Shown in pieces: positions 54,166-61,580 of a DNA stretch of 64,000 nucleotides. The position numbers and the translations under genes were made by a program. Source of the DNA: an uncultured Collinsella sp. (GTDB lineage Bacteria > Actinomycetota > Coriobacteriia > Coriobacteriales > Coriobacteriaceae); NCBI GenBank assembly GCA_937943045.1, contig CALEBN010000036.1, positions 1 to 64,000 of the forward strand, written 5' to 3'. Position 1 is the stretch's first letter, and every line of letters starts with the position of its first letter. The notes under the pieces were generated by a model. It was not told the origin of the DNA. It saw only the letters and a program-made list of their open reading frames with translations, and ran no database searches.

Positions 54166-54615
54166 GATGTGCCTCCTGAGTCATCGGAAGTCCTTCATTT
54201 CTAACAAACCTATAGTCGCACAATTGCGCGCGTATCTGCTCGTGTTTGCGTATTTATTTGCTTATCGGTCATTATTTAGCCATAGTTGGCAGATGTTTGC
54301 GCGGCTATGCGCATTGTCGCGCAAGGCTATGCGCGTAAATGCGCATGCGACGATCCTTGTGAAACATAAAGGGGCGGAACACCAAAGCCCTAAAAGACAG
54401 ACCCAGCTGTATTACTTCACCCCTCTGGGGGCATCAGACATCAACGGATCGTCCCAAACTGCCGGCACATAGAGACTGTCCCCCCAACGACTGGTCATTT
54501 AAGTCTGTCCCCAATGAATGGTCGTCCCCAGCTGCCGACAGAAAATGAACGCCCCCAGGTGCCGGCATTTCAACGGCCACTCATTTAAGCCTGTCCCCAA
54601 TGAGTAGAGATAGAA
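54166..54615. promoter_or_regulatory. oxidoreductase promoter region with phased GCGC motifs, then spacer repeats
   Basis: GCGC begins at 54299, 54309, 54319, 54331 and 54341, roughly once per helical turn and mostly inside (A/T)TGCGC. This is a candidate operator for the DeoR-type protein. From 54460 to 54605 come imperfect repeats around CTGTCCCCAATGA (two copies, each preceded by CATTTAAG) and GTCCCC, of unknown role. No gene is visible. Confidence 0.5.
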
Positions 54616-54647
54616 AAAGGCCCGGGTGCCGTGGCATCCGGGCCTTT
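54616..54647. terminator. terminator after rplX
   Basis: A 15-bp stem with one wobble pair (54616-54630 with 54633-54647) is followed on the minus strand by TTTTTC. It ends the S10 half-operon after rplX, where in most bacteria rplE would follow. Confidence 0.88.
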
Positions 54648-54673
54648 GCTAGCAACTTGATGTTGCGGGCAGC

Positions 54674-54979
54674 TTAGAACTTGTGGCCGCACTTCTTGCA
54701 GACGCGCAGCTTGTTCTTGCCGTCCTTCTCGTGACCGACGCGGGTAACCTTACCGCACTCGGGGCAAACGAGATTGACGTTGGAAGCGTCGATGGGAGCC
54801 TCCTGCGAAACGATGCCGCCCTGCTGGTTGGCAGCGTTGGGCTTGACGGCCTTCTTGACGACCGAAACGCCCTCGACAACGACCTTGTTCTCGGCGGGGA
54901 GAGCACGCAGGATAACGCCCTGCTTGCCGCGATCCTTACCAGAGAGAACCTGGACCTTATCGCCCTTCTTGATATACAT
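54674..54979 (-). CDS. rplX: 50S ribosomal protein L24
   Basis: L24, 101 residues. The KOW motif is GDKVQVLSGKDRGKQGVILRAL. The C-terminal third has four cysteines (CPEC and CKKC) forming a probable zinc site, seen in some actinobacterial and clostridial L24. It is the last gene of the S10 half-operon. Confidence 0.97.
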   Translation of the reverse strand: MYIKKGDKVQVLSGKDRGKQGVILRALPAENKVVVEGVSVVKKAVKPNAANQQGGIVSQEAPIDASNVNLVCPECGKVTRVGHEKDGKNKLRVCKKCGHKF

Positions 54980-54992
54980 ATATCTCCCCTAA

Positions 54993-55361
54993 CTACAGGG
55001 TCTCGGGAGCGAGCGAGACGATCTTCATGTACTTCTTGTCACGAAGCTCGCGAGCGACGGGCCCGAAGATACGGGTGCCGACGGGCGAACCATCGTTGTT
55101 GATGACAACGCAAGCGTTCTCATCAAAGCGAATGTAGGAGCCATCCTTGCGGCGGATCTCCTTAACGGTGCGAACGACGACGCAACGGACAACGTCCTTC
55201 TTCTTGACGTTGGCGCCAGGGGTAGCCTCCTGGACAGCACCGATGAACACATCGCCGATGCCTGCATAACGACGCTTGGAACCGCCAAGCACCTTGATGC
55301 AGCGAATCTTGCGAGCGCCGGAGTTGTCGGCGACGTTCAGCATGGTTTGCATCTGAATCAT
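54993..55361 (-). CDS. rplN: 50S ribosomal protein L14
   Basis: L14, 122 residues: MIQMQTMLNVADNSGARKI and RIFGPVARELRDKKYMKIVSLAPETL are diagnostic. Confidence 0.98.
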   Translation of the reverse strand: MIQMQTMLNVADNSGARKIRCIKVLGGSKRRYAGIGDVFIGAVQEATPGANVKKKDVVRCVVVRTVKEIRRKDGSYIRFDENACVVINNDGSPVGTRIFGPVARELRDKKYMKIVSLAPETL

Positions 55362-55479
55362 GGTAGATGTTCCTCCGAACTAAGAACCGAAGAGAGGTGC
55401 GCAGTCTTTATACGGCCTGTGGTATGCAAGCCAGGCATACGCACATCTTCGGAAACGTACAAGTCGTAAGAGCGACTGC

Positions 55480-55740
55480 TTATTTAGCGCGCTCGACGAC
55501 CTCGATGAGGCGCCAACGCTTCATCTTGGACATAGGACGGGTCTCCATAACGCGGACGGTGTCGCCCACGCCAGCCGTGCACTCCTCGTCGTGAGCGTGC
55601 AGCTTCTTGGAGCTGGTCATCATCTTGCCGTACTTGGGGTGACGCTTGCGCTCGGTGATGGTGACAACAATGGTCTTGGCACCGGAGACGGAGGTAACGA
55701 CACCCGTACGGACCTTACGCGAGTTACGCGAATCAGTCAT
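55480..55740 (-). CDS. rpsQ: 30S ribosomal protein S17
   Basis: S17, 86 residues: RKVRTGVVTSVSGAKTIVV and HDEECTAGVGDTVRVMETRPMSKMKRW are diagnostic. A 118-base gap to rplN holds no gene. Confidence 0.97.
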   Translation of the reverse strand: MTDSRNSRKVRTGVVTSVSGAKTIVVTITERKRHPKYGKMMTSSKKLHAHDEECTAGVGDTVRVMETRPMSKMKRWRLIEVVERAK

Positions 55741-55756
55741 GTTCTCTCCTTAGGTC

Positions 55757-55972
55757 CTACTCGGCGACAGCGGACTTCTCCGCTGCGATCTCGCGGGCGC
55801 GCTGCTCCGTGAGGACGCGAGCGATGTCCTTCTTCACGGTGTTGACGCGAGCGGTGTTGTCCAGCTGGCTGGTGGCCATCTGGAAACGAAGGTTAAAGAG
55901 CTCGGCGCGCATTTCCTTCAGCTTCTCAACGAGCTGAGCGTCCGAGAGCTCACGAATCTCTGCGGGCTTCAT
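55757..55972 (-). CDS. rpmC: 50S ribosomal protein L29
   Basis: L29, 71 residues: MKPAEIRELSDAQLVEKLKE and LFNLRFQMATSQLDNTARVN. Its ATG overlaps the rplP stop by one base (TAATG). Confidence 0.97.
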   Translation of the reverse strand: MKPAEIRELSDAQLVEKLKEMRAELFNLRFQMATSQLDNTARVNTVKKDIARVLTEQRAREIAAEKSAVAE

Positions 55973-56475
55973 TAGTTCTCCTCCTTGGCGGCGGCGGCGT
56001 CCTCAGCAGCCCACTTGGCCTCGAGAGCGGCCTCCTCAGCCATCTCCTTCTCGATGCGCTGCTCAGCGTTCTTGGCAGCAACAATCTTGGTCTTGATGGG
56101 AAGCTTGTGCTGTGCAAGACGCAGAGCCTCGCGAGCGACCTCCTCGGGCACGCCCTTGACCTCGAACATGATGCGGCCGGGCTTGACGACGGCCACCCAC
56201 TCCTCGGGGTTACCCTTACCAGAACCCATGCGAGTCTCGGCAGGCTTCTTGGTGATGGGCTTATCGGGGAAGATCGTGATGTAGACACGACCGCCACGCT
56301 TCATGTAGCGGGTCATGGCAATACGAGCGGCCTCGATCTGACGGTTGGTGATCCAATGGGCCTCGAGAGCCTGGATACCAAACTCGCCGAAATGCAGCTC
56401 GGTATTACCCTTGGCCTGGCCCTTCATGGAGCCACGCTGCACCTTGCGGTGAAGAATACGCTTAGGGGCAAGCAC
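55972..56475 (-). CDS. rplP: 50S ribosomal protein L16
   Basis: L16, 167 residues against about 137-144 in most bacteria. The core (MLAPKRILHRKVQRGSMKG, GRVYITIFPDKPITKKPAETRMG) is normal; the last 30 residues are an Ala/Glu-rich helix-like extension (EQRIEKEMAEEAALEAKWAAE). The start is a GTG at 56473-56475 that overlaps the rpsC stop by one base. Confidence 0.96.
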   Translation of the reverse strand: MLAPKRILHRKVQRGSMKGQAKGNTELHFGEFGIQALEAHWITNRQIEAARIAMTRYMKRGGRVYITIFPDKPITKKPAETRMGSGKGNPEEWVAVVKPGRIMFEVKGVPEEVAREALRLAQHKLPIKTKIVAAKNAEQRIEKEMAEEAALEAKWAAEDAAAAKEEN

Positions 56476-57185
56476 TACTGACCCCTCCTCTCGGAGTTAC
56501 GACGACGAGGACGGGAAGAGCCCTCGAGTGCAGGGTTGGGAACAGGCTGGCCCGGGAGCTTCTCGCCCAGGTAGATCCAGACCTTCACGCCGCAAGCACC
56601 CATGGTGGTGCTGGCGACAGCCGTGCCGTAGTCGATCTTGGCACGGAGGGTGTGCAGAGGCACGCGACCCTCGCGGTACCACTCACGACGGCCCATCTCG
56701 GCACCGCCGAGACGACCGGAGCACTGGATACGGATACCCTTAGCGCCGGCCTTGCGGGCAGACTGGACAGCCTTGCGCATAGCGCGACGGAAGGCAACGC
56801 GGCCCTCGAGCTGCTCGGCGATAGACTGAGCAACGAGGTTGGCGTCGAGCTCGGGGCGCTTGATCTCGACAACGTCGACGGAGAGCTGGCCCTTGGAGAC
56901 GCCAGCGACCTTCTCGAGCTCGGTGCGGAGGGTATCGATCTCGGCACCCTTCTTACCGATGACAACGCCGGGGCGAGCGGTGAGGATGATGACCTTCACC
57001 TTGTCGCCAGCGCGCTCGATCTCGACGCGGGAGACAGCTGCGCGGGAAAGACGCTTCTCGAGGTACTTGCGGATCTCGAGATCGTTACCGAGGGTCTTAG
57101 CGTAATCCTTCTCTGCGAACCAGCGGGAGCGCCAGTTCTCGGTGATGCCAAGACGGAAGCCGGTGGGGTAGACTTTCTGACCCAT
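56475..57185 (-). CDS. rpsC: 30S ribosomal protein S3
   Basis: S3, 236 residues: MGQKVYPTGFRLGITENWRSRWF, a KH domain (VIIGKKGAEIDTLRTEL-type segment) and SGRLGGAEMGRREWYREGRVPLHTLRA. Confidence 0.97.
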   Translation of the reverse strand: MGQKVYPTGFRLGITENWRSRWFAEKDYAKTLGNDLEIRKYLEKRLSRAAVSRVEIERAGDKVKVIILTARPGVVIGKKGAEIDTLRTELEKVAGVSKGQLSVDVVEIKRPELDANLVAQSIAEQLEGRVAFRRAMRKAVQSARKAGAKGIRIQCSGRLGGAEMGRREWYREGRVPLHTLRAKIDYGTAVASTTMGACGVKVWIYLGEKLPGQPVPNPALEGSSRPRRRNSERRGQ

Positions 57186-57191
57186 ACAGCT

Positions 57192-57563
57192 TTACGCCTC
57201 CTTTCGAGGAGCAACGACGACGGTGATGTGGGAAGTACGCTTCAGAATGCGAGAAGCGGAACCCTTGGCGCGGGGACGGATGCGCTTAAGCGTCGGACCC
57301 TCGTCAACATAGGCAGCGGCGACAACCAGGTTGTCGGCACGCAGACCGTTGTTGTTCTCGGCGTTCGCAACGGCGGAACGGAGAACCTTCTCGACATCCA
57401 CGGCGACGGCGCGGTCGCAGAAGTGGAGGATGTCGAAGGCCTGAGCGACAGGCTTGCGGCGGATCAGATCGACCACCAGGCGGGCCTTGCTGGGGGAAAC
57501 ACGCACGTACTTAGCGACGGCGCGAACCTCGGTGGCCTCAGTTTCAATAGACTTAGTTGCCAT
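57192..57563 (-). CDS. rplV: 50S ribosomal protein L22
   Basis: L22, 123 residues: AKYVRVSPSKARLVVDLIRRKPV, SAVANAENNNGL and GPTLKRIRPRAKGSASRILKRTSHITVVV, whose extended loop lines the exit tunnel. Confidence 0.98.
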   Translation of the reverse strand: MATKSIETEATEVRAVAKYVRVSPSKARLVVDLIRRKPVAQAFDILHFCDRAVAVDVEKVLRSAVANAENNNGLRADNLVVAAAYVDEGPTLKRIRPRAKGSASRILKRTSHITVVVAPRKEA

Positions 57564-57577
57564 TTACGGTTAACCCC

Positions 57578-57838
57578 CTATTTGGCCTTGTGGCCACGGA
57601 ACGTACGAGTCGGCGCGAACTCGCCGAGCTTGTGACCAACCATGGACTCGGTAACATACACGGGCACATGCTTGCGGCCGTCGTGGACGGCGATGGTGTG
57701 ACCAACCATCTCGGGGAAGATGGTGGACGCGCGGGACCAGGTCTTCACGACGTCCTTCTTGCCAGCCTCGTTCATCGCGGTGATACGCGAGAGAAGGCGA
57801 GTCTCCACGAACGGGCCCTTTTTGAGACTTCTGCTCAT
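57578..57838 (-). CDS. rpsS: 30S ribosomal protein S19
   Basis: S19, 86 residues: MSRSLKKGPFVETRLLSRI and GRKHVPVYVTESMVGHKLGEFAPTRTF are diagnostic. Confidence 0.98.
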   Translation of the reverse strand: MSRSLKKGPFVETRLLSRITAMNEAGKKDVVKTWSRASTIFPEMVGHTIAVHDGRKHVPVYVTESMVGHKLGEFAPTRTFRGHKAK

Positions 57839-57870
57839 AAGTGCTTTCTCCTAAAACTCGGTATCCGAAA

Positions 57871-58701
57871 TTACTTCTTACGGCGACGAATGATGTGCTG
57901 GTTCGAGACCTTCTTCTTCTTGCGCGTACGAAGGCCCTTCGTCGGCTTACCCCAGGGGGTAACAGAGGGACGACCAGAGGTGTGGTTCTTGCCCTCGCCA
58001 CCGCCGTGCGGGTGGTCGACAGGGTTCATGACGGTACCGCGGACGGTCGGGCGCACGTTCAAGTGACGCTTACGGCCGGCCTTGCCGATGACGATGTTGG
58101 CGTGATCGGCGTTGCCGACCTCACCGACGGTGGCGCGGCAGGTAACGAGGATGCGGCGCATCTCGGAGGAAGGCATACGGACGATAGCGTACTTGCCCTC
58201 CTTACCCATCAGCTGGCAGGAGTTACCGGCGGAACGGGCGATAGCAGCGCCCTTGCCCGGCTGGAACTCGACGGCGTGGATGAGCGTACCGACGGGGATG
58301 TCGGCGAGGGGCAGAGCGTTGCCCGGCTTGATGTCGGCGTCAGAACCGGACATGATGGTCTGACCGACCTCGAGGCCCTTGGGGGCCAGGATGTAGCGCT
58401 TCTCACCGTCAGCATAGTGCAGCAGAGCGATGCGAGCGGAACGGTTCGGATCGTACTCGATCGTGGCAACCTTGGCGGGCACGCCGTCCTTGTTGCGCTT
58501 GAAGTCGATCACGCGGTAACGACGCTTCACGCCGCCGCCCTGGTGGCGGGTGGTGATGCGGCCGTTGTTGTTACGACCGGCCTTCTTGGGCAGGGGCTCG
58601 AGAAGAGACTTCTCGGGCTTGGTGCAGGTGATCTCGGAGAAGTCGGAGATCGTCTGCCAACGCCTACCAGCGGAGGTCGGCTTAAGGTGCTTTACAGCCA
58701 T
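57871..58701 (-). CDS. rplB: 50S ribosomal protein L2
   Basis: L2, 276 residues, at the peptidyl transferase region. MAVKHLKPTSAGRRWQTISDF, GRITTRHQGGGVKRRYRVIDF and the HPHGGGEGKNHTSGRPSVTPWGKPTKG motif are diagnostic. I chose the ATG at 58701, with AAAGGG upstream; the reading frame extends further but without support. Confidence 0.98.
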   Translation of the reverse strand: MAVKHLKPTSAGRRWQTISDFSEITCTKPEKSLLEPLPKKAGRNNNGRITTRHQGGGVKRRYRVIDFKRNKDGVPAKVATIEYDPNRSARIALLHYADGEKRYILAPKGLEVGQTIMSGSDADIKPGNALPLADIPVGTLIHAVEFQPGKGAAIARSAGNSCQLMGKEGKYAIVRMPSSEMRRILVTCRATVGEVGNADHANIVIGKAGRKRHLNVRPTVRGTVMNPVDHPHGGGEGKNHTSGRPSVTPWGKPTKGLRTRKKKKVSNQHIIRRRKK

Positions 58702-58880
58702 TACAATCCCTTTCAATAGGAATCCGTTAGCCATCGCAGACAGGGATTCGAGGTTCTGCCTCGGGTGCGATGACACCGGACGTATACACGGTTCCGGGCG
58801 TGTCCATTTTATACGCCCAAAACCTTGAGCTCTCGCCTCCCCTATTTGGGAGGCATGAGCTCACTCAACAGCAGCGAGTC
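58702..58880 (-). other. 179-base rplW-rplB spacer with hairpin
   Basis: This spacer is unusually long for a ribosomal operon. It contains a hairpin (GAGCTC and GCCTCCC at 58827-58841, with matching GGGAGGC and GAGCTC to 58862). No U-tract follows. It may be an internal leader, pause or processing site. Confidence 0.5.
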
Positions 58881-59168
58881 TTAGGCCTGGTTGCCAAAGA
58901 CCTCGATGGTGTCGCCCTCGGCCAGCGTGACGATGGCCTTCTTCCAAGAACGGGTCTTGCCGGCGACATAGCGCACGCGCTTGGTCTTGGGCTTGACCGT
59001 CAGGGTGTTCACGCGAACGACCTTGACGCCGAAGATCTCCTCGACAGCGTCCTTGATCTGATACTTGTTAGCATCCTTAGCGACCTCGAACGTGTACTTG
59101 TTCTGCTCCATGCCGGAGAAGGAACGCTCGGACACGATCGGACGGATGATGATCTCGTGGGCGGTCAT
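58881..59168 (-). CDS. rplW: 50S ribosomal protein L23
   Basis: L23, 95 residues, at the tunnel exit. IIIRPIVSERSFSGMEQNKYTFEVAKDANKYQIKDAVEEIFGVKV is diagnostic. It starts directly after the rplD stop codon. Confidence 0.97.
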   Translation of the reverse strand: MTAHEIIIRPIVSERSFSGMEQNKYTFEVAKDANKYQIKDAVEEIFGVKVVRVNTLTVKPKTKRVRYVAGKTRSWKKAIVTLAEGDTIEVFGNQA

Positions 59169-59795
59169 TTATGCAAGCACCTCCCCGAAGTGAGCGGCGA
59201 TGTCGGCGGGCATCAGCACAGCGTTGTTGTTGACGAGATCGTAGGTGTTGGCCTCGTCGGCAGTGATGATGAACGTCTTGGGAATGTTGCGGAACGACAG
59301 GTAGGCGTTGACGTCCTCATCGCGAACGATGATGGTCAGGCGCTTGCCCTCAAGGCCGAGAGCCTTGAGCATGGCAACGGCAGCCTTGGTGGAAGGCTTC
59401 TCGAAGCCATAGTCGTCGACGAGCACGAGCTCGCCATCGGCCAGCTTGGCGGACAGCGCGGAGCGCATAGCCAGCTTGACCTCCTTGTTGTTCATACGCT
59501 TAGCGTAGGAACGGGGCTTGGGGGCGAAGACAACGCCACCGTGACGCCACTGGGCAGCACGGATGGAACCCTGGCGGGCACGGCCGGTGCCCTTCTGACG
59601 CCAAGGCTTCTTGCCGCCACCGGAAACCTCAGAGCGGCCCTTAGCGGACTGGGTGCCCTGACGCCAAGAGGCCATCTGGCACTTGACGATGTGGTGCATA
59701 ACGTGGATGTTCGGCTCGATGCCGTACACCTCAGCGGCGAGCTCGGCCTCGGCGACCTTCTTGCCCTCGCTGTTCTTTACTTCAAACTTTGCCAT
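59169..59795 (-). CDS. rplD: 50S ribosomal protein L4
   Basis: L4, 208 residues. GTQSAKGRSEVSGGGKKPWRQKGTGRARQGSIRAAQWRHGGVVFAPKPR is the family hallmark loop. In many bacteria L4 also autoregulates the S10 operon. Confidence 0.97.
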   Translation of the reverse strand: MAKFEVKNSEGKKVAEAELAAEVYGIEPNIHVMHHIVKCQMASWRQGTQSAKGRSEVSGGGKKPWRQKGTGRARQGSIRAAQWRHGGVVFAPKPRSYAKRMNNKEVKLAMRSALSAKLADGELVLVDDYGFEKPSTKAAVAMLKALGLEGKRLTIIVRDEDVNAYLSFRNIPKTFIITADEANTYDLVNNNAVLMPADIAAHFGEVLA

Positions 59796-59841
59796 TTAAG
59801 TGTTCTCCTTGGTATGACGCTGGGCTAAATGGGCTGGGCCC

Positions 59842-60462
59842 TTAGGCCATACGGATGGCGACGAGACCATTCTTGGCACCCGGGACAGCGCCCTTGACCA
59901 AGATGAGGTTCTGCTCGGCATCGATGCGGACAACGGAAAGGTTCTTGACGGTAACGCGCTCGTTACCCATGTGACCGGCCATCTTGACGCCCTTGAGGAC
60001 GCGCGCAGGATAGGCGCACTGACCGATAGAACCGGGGTGACGCTGGAAGTGAGAACCATGCGTCATAGGACCGCGGCGCTGACCCCAGCGCTTGATGCGA
60101 CCCTGGAAGCCCTTACCCTTGGAGGTACCGATGACGTCGACCTTCTCGACATCAGCGAAATCAGCGACGGTAACGACCTCGCCGACCTTGTGCTCCTCGC
60201 CGTTCTCGACGCGGACCTCACGAAGGAAGCGGACAGGCTCGACGCCGGCCTTGGCGAAGTGACCAGCCATGGGCTTGTTCACGTTCTTGGCCTTGATGTC
60301 GCCGAAACCGATCTGGACGGCGTCATAGCCGTCGGTTGCCTGAGTTTTAACCTGCGAGACAGCGCAGGGGCCAGCCTGGATGACCGTGACGGGAACGACG
60401 TTGTCGTCCTCGTCCCAAACCTGGGTCATGCCAATCTTGCGGCCGAGAATCATGCTGATCAA
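59842..60462 (-). CDS. rplC: 50S ribosomal protein L3
   Basis: L3, 206 residues. ILGRKIGMTQVWDEDDNVVPVTVI and GSHFQRHPGSIGQCAYPARVLKGVKMAGHMGNERVTV are diagnostic. A TTG start at 60462 gives the usual four residues before ILG and has GGGA upstream; an ATG at 60453 is the alternative. It is the first gene of the S10 half-operon here; rpsJ, which normally precedes it, is absent. Confidence 0.96.
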   Translation of the reverse strand: MISMILGRKIGMTQVWDEDDNVVPVTVIQAGPCAVSQVKTQATDGYDAVQIGFGDIKAKNVNKPMAGHFAKAGVEPVRFLREVRVENGEEHKVGEVVTVADFADVEKVDVIGTSKGKGFQGRIKRWGQRRGPMTHGSHFQRHPGSIGQCAYPARVLKGVKMAGHMGNERVTVKNLSVVRIDAEQNLILVKGAVPGAKNGLVAIRMA

Positions 60463-60920
60463 GATATGATCCCAACTCTCGCGTGGTCTTGGGACAATGC
60501 GTACACCACCGAGCGTACGCCCCTAGAGGACCACTACTTACACGACGTGCTCCCCAGTCTTGTATTGCGTCCGGACTACCTGACAACCCTATTAAGCAGG
60601 CATTTTGTCCAGCCAGAATACTCCCCTGGTTTCACACAGCTGTTTAGTATACACGGCTGCGGGCGTATCCATCGAGATTCATATTTCACTCACATTGTTT
60701 ACGCAGGTAAAGTGCGTGGCACGTTCCCAGTGTGCGGCGGAGGGGGCGGGCCTGAGACATATTAAGGTTGCTGCTCTACAGTCCTGCTCACGACGGAGAG
60801 CACATTAAGTGCTCTCCTGTTCGTGCGGAACTCGCGACAACCTTAATATGTCTCAGGCCCGCCCCCTCCGCCGCATACTGGGAACGCCACGTTGATGTCT
60901 GCTAAACCTTGCTCGCTCAG
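60463..60920 (-). promoter_or_regulatory. S10 half-operon leader region lacking rpsJ
   Basis: No rpsJ-like frame of about 100 codons exists on either strand of this gap. On the minus strand a TATACT hexamer at 60646-60651 is the best -10 candidate, giving a leader of about 180 bases. The far end holds the large inverted repeat at 60716-60890. Confidence 0.45.
60716..60890. repeat. 175-bp inverted repeat with about 54-bp arms
   Basis: Arms 60716-60770 and 60838-60890 are complementary apart from a few mismatches and a 2-nt indel. The central part contains a further 9-bp hairpin (60795-60803 with 60809-60817). It lies between the phosphatase stop and the rplC leader. It could be a miniature mobile element or an elaborate terminator; no coding capacity. 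Confidence 0.9.
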
Positions 60921-61541
60921 CTAATTACTTTGTTGGAGATCCACAATTTGTTGTAAGGTGAACTTGCATTGGGGCGTATCGTCCTCTTCTCGCGCATCGT
61001 CAAAATCGAAGATCATGATGGCGCAGTTGGGAAGTTTTGCTGGGAGCTCGAAGCCCTCTGGGGCTGCGGCCTTGATAAATTGACGGCTGGCGCTGCCGTG
61101 GCTTACTGCTAGAAGGGTTTCGACGCTCTCGGCGCTTATGAGATTGGTGAGAGTGTCTACCATGCGCTCTTGCAGCGCGCGGCTTCCTTCTCCTCCGAAG
61201 GGGACCAGATCCTCGCCGGGATCCCAGACGTCGGTGGGCAGGGCGTCGTGGGGGCCTTCTTCGAAGGTGCCGTAGCAGCGCTCGATGATGCCTTCGCAGG
61301 GCTCGACTGCTGCGTCCGGGCCGAGGAGTTCGCATGCGACGAGCCTTGCCGTGTCCATGGCTCGGCCTAAGGGTGATGAGACCACTTTGTCGGGGACGAC
61401 GCCGTGGGTCTTGAGCCATGCGGCTGCCATTCCCGCTTGTTTACGGCCCAGGTCGGTCAACGGTGAATCGCAGCGGCCCTGGACCAGCTTTTTGACGTTG
61501 AATTCCGTCTGGCCATGACGAAGTAGATATAGACGCCTCAT
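60921..61541 (-). CDS. histidine phosphatase family protein
   Basis: A 206-residue phosphoglycerate-mutase-like phosphatase. LYLLRHGQTEFNVKKLVQG holds the catalytic RHG, SSPLGRAMDTA the second arginine and LAVSHGSASRQF the second histidine. Substrate unknown (a phosphorylated metabolite). GGGGAG precedes the ATG at 61541. Confidence 0.9.
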   Translation of the reverse strand: MRRLYLLRHGQTEFNVKKLVQGRCDSPLTDLGRKQAGMAAAWLKTHGVVPDKVVSSPLGRAMDTARLVACELLGPDAAVEPCEGIIERCYGTFEEGPHDALPTDVWDPGEDLVPFGGEGSRALQERMVDTLTNLISAESVETLLAVSHGSASRQFIKAAAPEGFELPAKLPNCAIMIFDFDDAREEDDTPQCKFTLQQIVDLQQSN

Positions 61542-61580
61542 GCTCTCCCCTTCTGCTTCAGTTACCTTGCCGGCACAGCC

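Noticed and set aside
18437..54673. Classical integrative element or prophage as cause of the operon split
   Set aside because: No integrase, transposase, tRNA target or direct repeats at the 18.4 and 54.7 kb borders were seen; base composition of most genes matches the flanks.
60463..60920. Hidden rpsJ gene between the phosphatase and rplC
   Set aside because: No minus-strand frame of about 100 codons with S10 motifs; the space is taken by the inverted repeat and leader.
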